Positions 49,335-58,990 of a stretch of DNA of 64,000 nt are shown in pieces. Every line of letters starts with the position of its first letter. Position 1 is the first letter of the stretch. The translations under genes were made by a program, and so were the position numbers. The notes under the pieces were generated by a model. That model had not been told where the DNA came from. It ran no database searches and worked only from the letters and a program-made list of their open reading frames with translations. The stretch is from Limnohabitans sp. WS1 (GTDB lineage: Bacteria; Pseudomonadota; Gammaproteobacteria; Burkholderiales; Burkholderiaceae_C), in contig NZ_NERU01000005.1 of the NCBI RefSeq assembly GCF_003063265.1, forward strand, positions 124,001-188,000. Reading direction: 5' to 3'.

Positions 49335-51182
49335 GTGTCCCCCCACCTCCCCATCCTGCGCGAAGTTTTTGGCTACGACGCCTTTCGCGGCCCACAGCAA
49401 GCCATCATTGACCATGTGGCCGCTGGGGGCGATGCGCTGGTGCTCATGCCCACGGGCGGGGGTAAATCGCTGTGCTACCAAATTCCGGCCATTGCGCGCC
49501 AACGTGCAGGCCACGGCATCACGGTCGTTGTTTCACCCCTGATCGCGCTGATGCACGACCAAGTGGGTGCCCTGCACGAAGCAGGCGTCAGCGCCGCCTT
49601 CCTCAACTCCACCCTCACCAGCGAAGAAGCCAGCGACATCGAACGGCGTTTGCTGCGCGGTGAGATCACCCTGCTGTATGCCGCGCCCGAGCGCGTCACC
49701 AACGCCCGCTTTCTGGCACAGATGGACTCGCTGCAAGAGCGAGGGCTGCTCAGCCTGTTTGCGATCGACGAAGCGCATTGCGTGAGCCAATGGGGCCACG
49801 ACTTCCGGCCCGAATACCGGGGCCTGTCGGTGCTGCACGAGCGCTACCCCAGCGTGCCGCGTGTGGCGCTCACCGCCACGGCCGATGCGCTCACGCGTGC
49901 CGACATCGTCGAACGCCTGCAACTGGAAAGCGCCGAGCTGTTCATCAGCAGCTTTGACCGGCCCAACATCCGCTACACCATCGTCGAGAAAAAAGACGCC
50001 AGCACCCAGCTGCTGCGCTTCATCGAGCGGGAACACCCCGAAGAAGCGGGCGTGGTCTATTGCCAGTCGCGCAAGCGGGTCGAAGAAATCGCGGTCATGT
50101 TGTGCGAAGCGGGTATTCACGCGCTGCCGTACCACGCGGGGCTGGACACCGCCGTGCGCCAGCGCCACCAAAACGAGTTTTTGCGCGAAGAGGGTGTGGT
50201 GATGGTGGCCACGGTGGCCTTTGGCATGGGCATCGACAAGCCCGATGTGCGTTTTGTGGCGCACCTGGACATGCCCAAAAACATCGAAGGCTACTACCAG
50301 GAGACCGGCCGCGCCGGGCGCGACGGCCTGGCGTCTGACGCTTGGATGGCCTATGGCCTGCAAGACGTGGTGAACCAGCGCCGCATGATCGACGAGAGCC
50401 CGGCAGGTGAAGAGTTCAAGCAAGTCATGCGCGGCAAGCTCGACGCCTTGCTGGCCCTGGCCGAAGCGACCGATTGCCGACGCGTGCGGCTTTTGGGCTA
50501 CTTTGGCGAGCCCAGCACGCCCTGCGGCAACTGCGACAACTGCCTGCACCCGCCGCAGGTGTGGGACGGCACCGATGCGGCGCGCAAGCTGCTGTCCACC
50601 GTCTACCGCACGCAGCAAAGCAGCGGTCACAGCTTTGGTGCGGGTCACACCATGGACATCGTGCGCGGCAAAAAAACCGAAAAAGTGGCGCAGCGCGGGC
50701 ACGAAAGCATCAGCACCTTTGGCCTGGGTGCCGATTACAGCGAACAGCAACTGCGCGCCGTGATGCGCCAGCTGATCGCCATTGGCGCTTTGCATGTGCA
50801 CACCGAAGACGGTTTCAGCACCCTGCACCTGACCGAAGCCTCGCGTGCCGTGCTCAAAGGCGATGTGCCGGTGCAGCTGCGCGAAAGCACGAGCCAGCGC
50901 GGTGACAAACGCCCCCGCACGCGCAACGCCCCCGCGCCGGCAGCCGCCAATCTGGGGCAAGACGCCATGGTGCGCTACATCCACCTCAAGGCCTGGCGGG
51001 CCGAGGTGGCCAAAGAGCACAACCTGCCCGCGTATGTGATTTTTCACGACGCCACGCTGGCCGCCATTGCCCAAGCTGCGCCGCAAAGTCTGTCTGACCT
51101 GCAAGGCATCAGTGGGCTGGGCGTGAAAAAGCTCGAAGCTTATGGGCAGCAGGTGCTGAAAGTTTGCAACGGCGCGGCTTGA
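49335..51182 (+). CDS. recQ: ATP-dependent DNA helicase RecQ
   Basis: 615 residues, GTG start. 3'-5' helicase of recombination and fork repair. Walker [13 protein letters not shown] box with [18 protein letters not shown], motif [13 protein letters not shown]; zinc-binding Cys in [13 protein letters not shown]...CGNCDNC, the RQC winged helix, and a C-terminal HRDC domain ([13 protein letters not shown] ... [16 protein letters not shown]). All expected parts are present. Its stop is directly adjacent to the soxA stop on the other strand (no gap). Confidence 0.96.
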   Translation: MSPHLPILREVFGYDAFRGPQQAIIDHVAAGGDALVLMPTGGGKSLCYQIPAIARQRAGHGITVVVSPLIALMHDQVGALHEAGVSAAFLNSTLTSEEASDIERRLLRGEITLLYAAPERVTNARFLAQMDSLQERGLLSLFAIDEAHCVSQWGHDFRPEYRGLSVLHERYPSVPRVALTATADALTRADIVERLQLESAELFISSFDRPNIRYTIVEKKDASTQLLRFIEREHPEEAGVVYCQSRKRVEEIAVMLCEAGIHALPYHAGLDTAVRQRHQNEFLREEGVVMVATVAFGMGIDKPDVRFVAHLDMPKNIEGYYQETGRAGRDGLASDAWMAYGLQDVVNQRRMIDESPAGEEFKQVMRGKLDALLALAEATDCRRVRLLGYFGEPSTPCGNCDNCLHPPQVWDGTDAARKLLSTVYRTQQSSGHSFGAGHTMDIVRGKKTEKVAQRGHESISTFGLGADYSEQQLRAVMRQLIAIGALHVHTEDGFSTLHLTEASRAVLKGDVPVQLRESTSQRGDKRPRTRNAPAPAAANLGQDAMVRYIHLKAWRAEVAKEHNLPAYVIFHDATLAAIAQAAPQSLSDLQGISGLGVKKLEAYGQQVLKVCNGAA

Positions 51183-52040
51183 TCACTTGCGCACAGCGGG
51201 AACCTCGATGGGCAGCCCTTCACCGCGCCACATCAAATACAAAGCCAACTGCCGCATTTCTACTGCACCCCAAGGGGGTATCTCGGCACGAACACCGGCA
51301 TAGCAACTGCGTAAACGCCGCTCCAGTGATCCCGGCTTTTGCCATTCCAGACGGTACACCGGGTAGCCATTGGGCTGACCTTGACTCAGCGGGTCGGTGT
51401 ACAGGCGTTGTCCAAAATTCTGGTCATGGCACTGGGCGCACGACAAATTCATTTGGCCTTGGCGTTGTGTATATAAGTGGGCCCCTGCTTGCCAGTGGCC
51501 GCGCGCCGCACCGCCAATGTCCACCCGCAAGGGCATGCCTTTGGATGCCTGCGTCACCAGCAAACTCAAGCCCAGCAGGGCATCAGATTCAGGGGCCATG
51601 GCCGCCGCTTGCTGATGGCGCGTGGTGCATTGGTTGATGCGGTCTTCCAGGTTGAACAGTTGCCCACTGGCGGCATCGATGGCGGGGTAACGCGTGGCAA
51701 CGCCTTTCATGCTGGTGGCCACTGCACCGTGACAACTCACGCACGATTTGCCATTAGCGGCATTGGGTTGGCCCCAGGCTTGAGCCCCTTGGCTTAGCCA
51801 CAGCTGGGCGGGGTTGGCAAATTCGTCGGCTTGCAAGGCTTGCACATCCTTGCCCGAATAATGCAGACCCGATTTGAGCTGCGACAAAGGCAAGCTGCGT
51901 GCGGGTGACGCTGCCGTTTGCGCAGCCGCGTACCCACTCAAAAACCACAACGCGAGCAGCTTAAAAACCAGCCAACACACCTTGATCACGGTGCGCACAC
52001 ACCACGCCACGGGCATCGACGCGAACGCTCTGCTGCTCAT
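51183..52040 (-). CDS. soxA: SoxA, dihaem c-type cytochrome subunit of SoxXA
   Basis: 285 residues from MSSRAFASMPVAW; signal or anchor segment VCWLVFKLLALWFLSGYAAA. Two haem sites: CVSCHG (about residue 95) and CAQCHDQNFGQRLYTDPLSQG. The region PNGYPVYRLEWQ, RLRSCYAGVRAEIP with the active-site Cys haem ligand, and WRGEGLPIEVPAVRK at the C-terminus are canonical SoxA. SoxXA joins a sulfur substrate to the SoxY Cys in the periplasm. Last gene of the six-gene operon that starts at 55901. No soxB follows; the neighbour is recQ. Confidence 0.92.
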   Translation of the reverse strand: MSSRAFASMPVAWCVRTVIKVCWLVFKLLALWFLSGYAAAQTAASPARSLPLSQLKSGLHYSGKDVQALQADEFANPAQLWLSQGAQAWGQPNAANGKSCVSCHGAVATSMKGVATRYPAIDAASGQLFNLEDRINQCTTRHQQAAAMAPESDALLGLSLLVTQASKGMPLRVDIGGAARGHWQAGAHLYTQRQGQMNLSCAQCHDQNFGQRLYTDPLSQGQPNGYPVYRLEWQKPGSLERRLRSCYAGVRAEIPPWGAVEMRQLALYLMWRGEGLPIEVPAVRK

Positions 52041-52044
52041 GCGC

Positions 52045-52380
52045 TCAGGTGCTGCTCTTGGGCAAGACCTGCAATGTCTGCCGCAAGCTGCCTTTGACGC
52101 CCCGGTCATCAGTCCATTCGACGACCATTTCAGCCGTTTGGTCCGCACGCACAAAAAATTCAAACAAGGGATTGGCCGAGATCCCTGAAGAAGGCTCCAC
52201 ACGGAACACCTCTTGCTGGCCCCAGGTGCAGGTCAGTGACTGGATCACGTTGCGCGGCACCAACTTGCCCAACAGGTCTTGCAGATAACCCGTGTCCATG
52301 GGGTGTTGCACCAGCAGACGAACTTTGACCACATCCCCCGCAAGGACGCGTTCAGGCCATTGGATGCGTGCAAATGCCAT
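52045..52380 (-). CDS. soxZ: SoxZ, sulfur-carrier partner of SoxY
   Basis: 111 residues, no signal peptide (exported as a complex with SoxY). VVKVRLLVQHPMDTG matches the SoxZ HPMETG block; the C-terminal strands are EFFVRADQTAEMVVEWTDDRG. Starts 2 nt after the soxY stop and ends 4 nt before the soxA start. Forms the SoxYZ heterodimer that carries sulfur intermediates on the SoxY swinging arm. Confidence 0.88.
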   Translation of the reverse strand: MAFARIQWPERVLAGDVVKVRLLVQHPMDTGYLQDLLGKLVPRNVIQSLTCTWGQQEVFRVEPSSGISANPLFEFFVRADQTAEMVVEWTDDRGVKGSLRQTLQVLPKSST

Positions 52381-52382
52381 GT

Positions 52383-52868
52383 TCAGGAAGCGTCGACGCA
52401 AGCCGACTCGGTGACGATGATTTCCATCTGGCCATAACGAAACTCGCCATTGGACAAACGCGCCAAGGCGACCACTTGCTGGGTGCCCGCCAAGCGCAGG
52501 CGCGTGCTGACTTCGGCCCGGCCGTTCCACGGGCCCAAGTGAAAAACCGCCATGCGGGTCACCGGATTGCGTTGAGACAACAGGTACACATGCGTCACAT
52601 GGTCTTGGGGCGTCATGGGGCTTTGCACTTGCACCGTGACAGGCACCAAAGTGCCGTTGTCGGCCAACACGGGGGCCACCCATTTCACGTCTTGCTCCAA
52701 CACACGAGCGCCTTGGGTCAGGGGTTCGATCATTTTCGCCACGCTCAACAACTGGCCCGATGCCATGTCTTGGGCCTGGCTGGGCCACAGCTGAACAGCA
52801 GCCCCATAAATTCCGGCCCGCAGCACGTGCCGCAAGCCTTCGCGACGGGTCAAGGTAGGCAACTTCAT
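52383..52868 (-). CDS. soxY: SoxY-like sulfur carrier with a non-canonical C-terminus
   Basis: 161 residues. N-terminus LTRREGLRHVLRAGIYGAA with twin Arg suggests Tat export ending near the SQA site. The Ig-like body includes ENGTL-type loops (ADNGTLVPVTVQV) and a DHVTHVYLLSQRNP strand as in SoxY. Canonical SoxY ends Gly-Gly-Cys-Gly-Gly; here the end is TESACVDAS, with Cys157 fifth from the last residue and no glycines. A carrier Cys is kept, but the flexible arm is altered. Overlaps soxX by 4 nt. Confidence 0.82.
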   Translation of the reverse strand: MKLPTLTRREGLRHVLRAGIYGAAVQLWPSQAQDMASGQLLSVAKMIEPLTQGARVLEQDVKWVAPVLADNGTLVPVTVQVQSPMTPQDHVTHVYLLSQRNPVTRMAVFHLGPWNGRAEVSTRLRLAGTQQVVALARLSNGEFRYGQMEIIVTESACVDAS

Positions 52869-53281
52869 GGCGTGGCCTTGCTGGGCAAGAACAAGAAACT
52901 CAAGATGTCTTCAAGCCCTTGCGCCGTCAAAATGGTTTGCCCCTGATAAGGACTGGCCACTTTGTTCAAACCATCGGTGCTGAAATAGGCGGGCATGATG
53001 GTTTGCGGGTTAAAACGACGGGGATCGGCGATGCGCTCTCGGGCTTGGGCCTTTGTGCTGCGCTCAGCCAAACCAACCAAAGACGGGCCGAGTGCGCCAC
53101 CCGCAGGCAAACCCTGCACTTGGTGGCACAGTACACAGCCGCTGTCTTGTCTTTGCAAGAGCAAGGCTTTGCCACGTTCTGGCGAGCCGGCTTGAAGGGC
53201 ATCAGGCGTTTGCGCAGCGGTCCAGCCCCAGCCAGTGCTGAACACCAAGGCCCCCACCCGCGCCAAGCCCAGCACTGTCAT
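52865..53281 (-). CDS. soxX: SoxX, monohaem c-type cytochrome
   Basis: 138 residues from [14 protein letters not shown], a short signal peptide ending near TAAQ. Haem site CVLCHQ, with GPSLVGLAER after it and the axial Met in TIMPAYFSTDGL. Matches SoxX in size class and motif order. ATG overlaps the stop of the molybdenum-hydroxylase gene (ATGA), and its own stop overlaps soxY, so all are translated together. Confidence 0.88.
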   Translation of the reverse strand: MTVLGLARVGALVFSTGWGWTAAQTPDALQAGSPERGKALLLQRQDSGCVLCHQVQGLPAGGALGPSLVGLAERSTKAQARERIADPRRFNPQTIMPAYFSTDGLNKVASPYQGQTILTAQGLEDILSFLFLPSKATP

Positions 53282-55446
53282 GCGCGAGCCAAAGTCAAAC
53301 CGTGGTTCTTCAAGGGCAAGCTGCGGATGCGTTTGCCCAAAGCGGCCGAGATGGCGTTGGCCACAGCGGGTGCCAAAGGCGCTTGGGCCGGCTCGCCCAC
53401 CCCGCCCCAAAACCCGCCTGTGGGGGCAATCACCACGTCCACCTTGGGCATTTCGTTCAATCGCATCATGCGGTAATCGTGGAAGTTGGATTGCTCCACT
53501 CGCCCGTCCTTGATGGTGTTTTCACCCCAGAAAATGGCGGTCAAACCGTGCACCACGCTGCCCTGGAACTGGGCCACGATGTTGTCGGGGTTGACGGCAT
53601 AACCGGGGTCAATGCCAATCACGATGCGGTGGATCTTGACCTCGTTTTTGGCGTTGATGGAGACATCGCACATACAAGCCGTCCAGCTGCCATAACCGTC
53701 GGTGGCGGCCACGCCCCGGAACACACCCGGCGCAGGTTTTTTGTCCCAACCGGCTGCTTTTGTCACAGCCAGCAAAATGGCACGGTCGCGGTTGGCCTTT
53801 TCGTTGTTGGGCAGCATGGCCAAGCGGTATTCCACCGGGTCTTTGGATGCCGCCTGAGCCATCTCGTCGATGAAACACTCTCGCCCAAACGGGTTTTGTG
53901 AATGCCCCACCGTGCGCCAAAAACCCACGGGCACATTGGTGTTGCGCTGGGCATAGTCCACCAAGGTGTTGGGAATGTCGTAGGGGTGGTCGTTGAAAGA
54001 GGCCACAGCCTGGCCATCCACCCCTTTGGGCAAGGGCAGTTTCAGCAAGGTCGCCAAGATGGAAGGGGCGCTGACACGGATGTGCAGCGCCTCGGCTTTG
54101 CCCGTGGCGCTCAAGCCCGCCTTGAAACGCATCAGGCTGGCCGGACGGTACAAGCCGTGCTGGATTTCCTCTTCGCGAGACCACAACATTTTGATGGGCT
54201 TGCCGGGCATGGCCTTGGCAATGCTGACGGCTTGGCGCGTGAAGTCTTGCGGGCTTTTTCGCCCGAGACCCCCACCCAATTGCATCGGGTGCACTTTCAC
54301 ATTGGCCTGTGGCACACCCGCAGTCGCCGCCGCCACCGCCAAAGTCGATTCCGGGTTTTGCGTTGAGCACCACACATCGAGTTGGTCGCCCTGCAACCAC
54401 GCGGTACACACCATGGGCTCCATGGTGGCGTGCGCCAAATAGGGCGTGAAGTACTCGGCCTCGATGACCTTGGCCGACTTGCTCAGGGCGTCTACCGTGT
54501 TGCCATCGTTTCGGGCCACCGCCAGTTCTGGCTGATCCATACCGGCTTTGAAGTGGGCCATGATCGCGGCGCTGCTCAAGGTGCCGTGCTCGCCCACATC
54601 CCAGTCCACGGCCACGTCGCGCAGCGCTTCTTTGGCACGCCACCAGTTGTCGGCCACCACGGCCACAAAGGTGCCCAGATTCAGCACCTTCACGATGCCC
54701 CTGCGGTTTTCCACCTTGGAGGCATCCATGCTTTTGACGGTGCCGTTGAACACCGGGCAAGCCGCAATGGCCGCGTGCAGCATGCCAGGCACTTGGGCGT
54801 CGATGCCGTACTTCACACGACCGGTCACGATGTCGGGAATGTCCACACGCGGGATGGACTTGCCGATCAATGTCCAGTCTTTGGGGTCTTTGAGTTTGAC
54901 GTCTTTGGGGGCTTCCAACTTGGCAGCCGCTGCGGCCAGTTTGCCGTAGCTGAGCGTCCGCTTGCTGGGCATGTGGGTGACTTTGCTGAGGGCCGCTTTG
55001 CACTCGCTGGCTGGCACGCCCCACTGCTGGGCAGCGGCGGCAATCAGCATCTCGCGCCCGGTGGCACCCGCTTTGCGCAGGTATTCCTGCGAATTGCGGA
55101 TGGTGCGACTGCCCACCGAAGCCATGTCGCCATAGGCGCGTTTGGTGCGCAGGTTTTCATGGGCTGTGGCGTACTCGACGCGCACTTTTTTCCAGTCGGC
55201 CTCCAACTCTTCGGCAATCATCATGGGCGCAGAAGTCATGCTGCCCTGGCCCATTTCTGCACGGGCGTAGCGGATGACAATCGTGTCGTTGGGCTCGATT
55301 TCGACCCACACGTTCAGCTGTGGCGTGTTGGCGGCCTGCGCCGATTGCGGCACAAAAAATCCCACCGACAAACCTGCGGCGGCAGTGCTGGAAATCTTCA
55401 AAAAGTGGCGACGGTCCATGCCGATGGTCATCTCTGGGGTGCTCAT
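53278..55446 (-). CDS. Periplasmic molybdenum hydroxylase, large subunit (isoquinoline 1-oxidoreductase beta-like)
   Basis: 722 residues. Twin-Arg signal [22 protein letters not shown] ending SAQA, so the Mo-enzyme is exported folded by Tat. Cofactor segments are [52 protein letters not shown] and [11 protein letters not shown]. The C-terminal [22 protein letters not shown] carries the catalytic Glu of GxGE. Related to IorB and to periplasmic aldehyde or nicotinate dehydrogenases that give electrons to cytochrome c. Here the genes directly downstream encode SoxX, Y, Z and A. Substrate unknown. Confidence 0.88.
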   Translation of the reverse strand: MSTPEMTIGMDRRHFLKISSTAAAGLSVGFFVPQSAQAANTPQLNVWVEIEPNDTIVIRYARAEMGQGSMTSAPMMIAEELEADWKKVRVEYATAHENLRTKRAYGDMASVGSRTIRNSQEYLRKAGATGREMLIAAAAQQWGVPASECKAALSKVTHMPSKRTLSYGKLAAAAAKLEAPKDVKLKDPKDWTLIGKSIPRVDIPDIVTGRVKYGIDAQVPGMLHAAIAACPVFNGTVKSMDASKVENRRGIVKVLNLGTFVAVVADNWWRAKEALRDVAVDWDVGEHGTLSSAAIMAHFKAGMDQPELAVARNDGNTVDALSKSAKVIEAEYFTPYLAHATMEPMVCTAWLQGDQLDVWCSTQNPESTLAVAAATAGVPQANVKVHPMQLGGGLGRKSPQDFTRQAVSIAKAMPGKPIKMLWSREEEIQHGLYRPASLMRFKAGLSATGKAEALHIRVSAPSILATLLKLPLPKGVDGQAVASFNDHPYDIPNTLVDYAQRNTNVPVGFWRTVGHSQNPFGRECFIDEMAQAASKDPVEYRLAMLPNNEKANRDRAILLAVTKAAGWDKKPAPGVFRGVAATDGYGSWTACMCDVSINAKNEVKIHRIVIGIDPGYAVNPDNIVAQFQGSVVHGLTAIFWGENTIKDGRVEQSNFHDYRMMRLNEMPKVDVVIAPTGGFWGGVGEPAQAPLAPAVANAISAALGKRIRSLPLKNHGLTLARA

Positions 55447-55901
55447 GCGCGGGTCCCTTTCTTGGCAGCGGCGTGGATGGCGGTGCGCATGCGGGCGTAG
55501 GTGCCGCAACGGCAAATGTTGGTCATGGCGGCGTCGATGTCTTCATCGGTGGGTTTGGGCTTTTTCTTGAGCAAGGCCACGGCCGCGAGCATCTGGCCGC
55601 CCTGGCAGTAACCGCACTGAGGCACTTGGTGGTCAATCCAGGCTTGCTGCACGGCGTGCAAGCGGCCCTTGTCGGCCAAGCCTTCGATGGTGACGACCTT
55701 TTGCCCCGAAGCGCCCGATACGGGGTATGTACAAGAGCGCACCGGTTCACCATTGAGCAGCACCGTGCACGACCCACACTGGGCGATGCCGCAACCGAAC
55801 TTGGGACCTTTGATGTCCAGCTCATCGCGCAAGGCCCACAACAGGGGCATTTCCGGCTCGACATCGAGGCTGTGGTTTTTACCGTTGACGTTCAGTTTCA
55901 T
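55443..55901 (-). CDS. (2Fe-2S) subunit of the periplasmic molybdenum hydroxylase (IorA-like)
   Basis: 152 residues from [17 protein letters not shown]. First cluster: [24 protein letters not shown]; second cluster: [10 protein letters not shown] and [10 protein letters not shown]. No signal peptide, as expected for a subunit co-exported with the Tat-bearing large subunit. Its stop overlaps the large-subunit start (ATGA). First gene of the operon running to 51183. Confidence 0.9.
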   Translation of the reverse strand: MKLNVNGKNHSLDVEPEMPLLWALRDELDIKGPKFGCGIAQCGSCTVLLNGEPVRSCTYPVSGASGQKVVTIEGLADKGRLHAVQQAWIDHQVPQCGYCQGGQMLAAVALLKKKPKPTDEDIDAAMTNICRCGTYARMRTAIHAAAKKGTRA

Positions 55902-56359
55902 GACGGGGGACTCCTTGTGTGCGCAGCAACAGCTTTGAACTGTGGCAAGAAGACGCCCGTTGTGCAACGGTGAAAGAACTCAAAACTTGCAAAACAGGCG
56001 TCAGCAAGTCACATCCGAGACTTTTGCTTCGCGTACGTCTGAAAGCCAGTGGCGCTGCTTCAAACCTCTCCCTCCGTATTCATACCCGACTTCGCGCTGG
56101 TGGCGAATGCGGGCCACCATGACCGTTGGCTCAGCGCATTGTTTTCGGTTGCAGGATTGCTGGCCGCTCACATTGCCCTTGGCGATGCTTTTCCAGTTGA
56201 GAAAAAACCCCGAACATCGTCCAACACATGGCCTGTGCCCGTGGCTTTCATGTCGGCCAGCGCATTTGCCGACTCCTGTGCCATTTTTTTCGGCAAGCTC
56301 AAACCCATTTGCGTCATATCCGGGGTGACCAGTGAATTGTTGGTGACAGCTGCATTGAG
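55902..56359. other. Intergenic stretch with no supportable gene
   Basis: 458 bp between the hydroxylase operon and the antitoxin gene. Overlapping open frames of 110-150 codons exist on both strands, but none has a Shine-Dalgarno or recognisable motif. One reverse frame just after the antitoxin stop reads like protein (PKKMAQESANALADMKATG) but is cut by a stop after about 64 codons; it may be the remnant of a lost gene. The promoter of the IorA-like operon should lie near 55905-56000. Confidence 0.4.
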
Positions 56360-56677
56360 TCAAGCGATCGACATCAAGCCCTTGTGTTGAATCACCGTGA
56401 GCAATCTGAGCGCTGGGCCGCCGGGCTTTTTGACACCGCGCTCCCAATCAGAAACAAGGTTCTTTGACACATTCAGGTATCGCGCAAACACCGGCTGCGA
56501 AATGTGCTCGCGAATCCTGAGTGCCTTGATTTGTTCGGGCAGCATCACCTCAATGGGCGTGAGGCAAGTCTCGTCAAACTCCCGCATGGTCTGGCGATCC
56601 ACAGCGCCCACTTCATGCAAAGCCTCCATCGTTTCGTGAATAGCAGCCAATGCATCACTGCGGTATTTTTTAGGCAT
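56360..56677 (-). CDS. XRE-family antitoxin of a RelE/HigB-type system
   Basis: 105 residues from MPKKYRSDALAAIHETMEAL. The helix-turn-helix in the second half reads ALRIREHISQPVFARYLNVSKNLVSDWERGVKKPGGPALRLL, typical of antitoxins that follow a RelE-like toxin gene. Overlaps the toxin remnant by 8 nt, the normal toxin-first arrangement. The antitoxin looks intact although its toxin is damaged; it may survive as a repressor or to counter related toxins. Confidence 0.82.
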   Translation of the reverse strand: MPKKYRSDALAAIHETMEALHEVGAVDRQTMREFDETCLTPIEVMLPEQIKALRIREHISQPVFARYLNVSKNLVSDWERGVKKPGGPALRLLTVIQHKGLMSIA

Positions 56678-56979
56678 CTTGCACCACCTTTTCAAAATGT
56701 CCTTGAGTCACCAACGCCATGAGTTGGGCATCTGTTAAATCCAATACGTGACGAGCCATCTTCTTGAATTGGGCCTCTTCAATCGCGCTGATGTTTTCCA
56801 ATTCGCTCTTGGCAAAGCCATAAACAAAGAAACACCGATGCTGCTGACGAAACAACAGAATCGTTCGATAACCCTTTGAACGCCCCTCACCTGGGCGAGC
56901 AATTCGTTGCTTGATCACACCTGCGCCTAAATCGGCATCGATCAAACCGCGTGAACCACGCACTTTTAAAGATATCCAT
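56670..56979 (-). pseudogene. RelE-type toxin gene, internally deleted and frameshifted
   Basis: The 3' part (from about 56960) encodes RGLIDADLGAGVIKQRIARPGEG...GYRTILLFRQQHRCFFVYGFAKSE, the core of the DUF1044 RelE family. The normal N-terminus (MDIFKSAWFTR) is still visible from an ATG at 56979 but in another frame. The intervening segment (roughly 20 residues in relatives) is missing, so an internal deletion not divisible by three fused the ends out of phase. Initiation at the GTG at 56963 would give a 97-residue protein lacking the first strand and helix. Probably inactive. Confidence 0.78.
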
Positions 56980-57176
56980 TTGTGCCGCCCTTTTTTTTAT
57001 CCAAGTATCACACAAGGTGTTACTAAAATCAAGGGCGGTTAAAAAAGCGCACGGCCGTCAGGTGGGCGCCGCAGCGGTACTCTGTGTCTTGCGCGGCATT
57101 CATGCTCCTTATCGACATGCCATGCCTTACACACCAAATTTCTGACAGGCTCTCCCACACGCAGATACCCGCCAAA

Positions 57177-57590
57177 CTACGCCTGCTCCGCAAGCCGTTG
57201 CTGCTCAATCCACTGAACGTCAGCACGAAGCTTCTTTGCCAGCGGTGACTTCGGATCAATCACCCGCCAAAACGGTGCCACGTCGGTCGTGGCCTTGCCA
57301 CCGCAAATCTCGTCCCAAGCAGCCTCAGCCACTGTTCGCAAAAAGATTGCAGTGGAAACCGGGCAAGTGGCGTCCGCACCATGAAGCAAAGCAAGTTCAC
57401 GTCGTACCTGCTGGATTTCTTTCGTAGTGCCGTAAGGAACATGTGTTTTCAAGTAATCCTCAAGTTCCATCGGACACGAAATGAGCAGTCGCGATCCGGC
57501 CGGTACACCCGCAAAATCCTTATCCAGCGACACGGTGTGCGGGGGCTTCGCACGCTTTTTTTCGGCCCACGTCTTGGCAGCTCTTGGCAC
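57177..57590 (-). CDS. MGMT-family-like protein without the PCHR motif
   Basis: 137 residues from a GTG at 57590 with AGGAG six bases upstream; a longer in-frame extension overlaps hppD and is not credible. Segments VPAGSRLLISCPMELEDYLKTHVPYGTTKEIQQVRRELALLHGADATCPVSTAIFLRTVAEAA and APFWRVIDPKSPLAKKL resemble small proteins related to the DNA-binding domain of O6-alkylguanine methyltransferase (YbaZ-like). The alkyl-acceptor motif Pro-Cys-His-Arg is replaced by CPVST. May bind alkylated DNA without repair, or have diverged. 197 bp to the toxin remnant and 241 bp to hppD hold no other gene. Confidence 0.6.
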   Translation of the reverse strand: MPRAAKTWAEKKRAKPPHTVSLDKDFAGVPAGSRLLISCPMELEDYLKTHVPYGTTKEIQQVRRELALLHGADATCPVSTAIFLRTVAEAAWDEICGGKATTDVAPFWRVIDPKSPLAKKLRADVQWIEQQRLAEQA

Positions 57591-57831
57591 TTCACTCTCC
57601 TGGTTGATGTTGCATGGCGCGCGATTCTCCCGGACAACATACGAAGTGCAAATAATCCCCGTACAAACCCTAATCAAAGGCCTTAGGCAAGGCCTGGCGC
57701 AACTGCAAAGCATCAGCGGGCTGGGCGTCAACAGCCTCAGCGCCCATAGAGCACTTTGACGATCCAGAAATGGCAATGTATTGGGGGGCCCTTGCCTATG
57801 CTGCGGCTCTACGGTGCAGAAAAAGGCCCAC

Positions 57832-58908
57832 TCACTCCACCGTAATCGCCCCACGCCGGATCTGGTCGCGCTCCAGACTTTCAAACAAGGCCTTGAAGTT
57901 GCCTTCGCCAAAGCCTTCGTCAGCCTTGCGCTGAATGAACTCAAAGAACACCGGGCCGAGCAGGGTTTGGCTGAAGATTTGCAGCAGCAAGCGCTTTTCG
58001 CCGTTGGCAGTCGATCCATCCATCAAAATGCCGCGCGACTGCAGCTCGGGCACGGGTTCGCCGTGGCCGGGCAGGCGCTCTTCGAGCATCTCGTAATAGA
58101 TGTCATTGGGTGCGCTCATCAGCGGAATGCCCGCCATCTGCAGGGCGTCCACGCTTTTCAAAATATCGTCGGTCAACAGCGCGATGTGCTGGATGCCTTC
58201 ACCGTTGAACTGCATCAGAAACTCTTCGATCTGGCCGCCCGTCTTGCCCGACTCTTCGTTCAGCGGGATGCGGATCATGCCGTCGGGGGCCATCATGGCC
58301 TGGCTGGTCAGGCCCGTGTACTCGCCCTTGATGTCGAAATAACGGATTTCCTGGAAGTTGAACAGCTTTTCGTAAAAACCACTCCAGTACGCCATGCGCC
58401 CTTTGTAGACGTTGTGTGTCATGTGGTCGATGAGCTTGAGGCCATGGCCAGGCGGGTGGCGGTCCACGCCGTCGATGAATTCAAAGTCGATGTCGTAAAT
58501 GCTCTTGCCGTCTTCAAAGCGGTCAATCAGGTACAGCGGCGCACCGCCAATGCCCTTGATGGCGGGGAGGCGCAACTCCATGGGGCCGGTGGGCACATCC
58601 ACGGGTTGGGCACCGAGTTCCAGCGCTCGCGCGTAAGCCTTGTGCGAATCCTTCACCCGAAACGCCAGCGCACAAGCGCAAGGTCCGTGCTCGGATGCGA
58701 AATACCCGGCCAGACTTTTGGGTTCGCGGTTGACGATGAAGTTGATGTCGCCTTGGCGGTACAGCACCACATCTTTGGACCGGTGCTTGGCCACCAGGGA
58801 AAAGCCCATTTTTTCAAACAAGGGCTCCAGGGTGTCGGCAACAGGGGAGGCAAACTCGACGAACTCGAAGCCACACAGGCCCATGGGGTTGTCAAACAGA
58901 TCGGCCAT
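57832..58908 (-). CDS. hppD: 4-hydroxyphenylpyruvate dioxygenase
   Basis: 358 residues from [20 protein letters not shown]. Converts 4-hydroxyphenylpyruvate to homogentisate in tyrosine catabolism, Fe(II)-dependent. Iron ligands: His in [13 protein letters not shown], His in [13 protein letters not shown], Glu in [11 protein letters not shown]. The C-terminal [23 protein letters not shown] is the gating helix region. Length typical (about 357). Monocistronic; the 304 bp upstream hold only a REP-like hairpin. Confidence 0.95.
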   Translation of the reverse strand: MADLFDNPMGLCGFEFVEFASPVADTLEPLFEKMGFSLVAKHRSKDVVLYRQGDINFIVNREPKSLAGYFASEHGPCACALAFRVKDSHKAYARALELGAQPVDVPTGPMELRLPAIKGIGGAPLYLIDRFEDGKSIYDIDFEFIDGVDRHPPGHGLKLIDHMTHNVYKGRMAYWSGFYEKLFNFQEIRYFDIKGEYTGLTSQAMMAPDGMIRIPLNEESGKTGGQIEEFLMQFNGEGIQHIALLTDDILKSVDALQMAGIPLMSAPNDIYYEMLEERLPGHGEPVPELQSRGILMDGSTANGEKRLLLQIFSQTLLGPVFFEFIQRKADEGFGEGNFKALFESLERDQIRRGAITVE

Positions 58909-58990
58909 GAAAATCTCCAGTGAAAAGCAGGGCCGCGCTGCTGGTTGAGCGCGACCCGAATTGAAATCGGCAAACGAAACAAGGGGGGAT

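Noticed and set aside
56049..56390. 113-codon forward ORF in the gap before the antitoxin
   Set aside because: No Shine-Dalgarno, no recognisable domain, overlaps the antitoxin 3' end antisense, and competing frames of similar length exist on the other strand.
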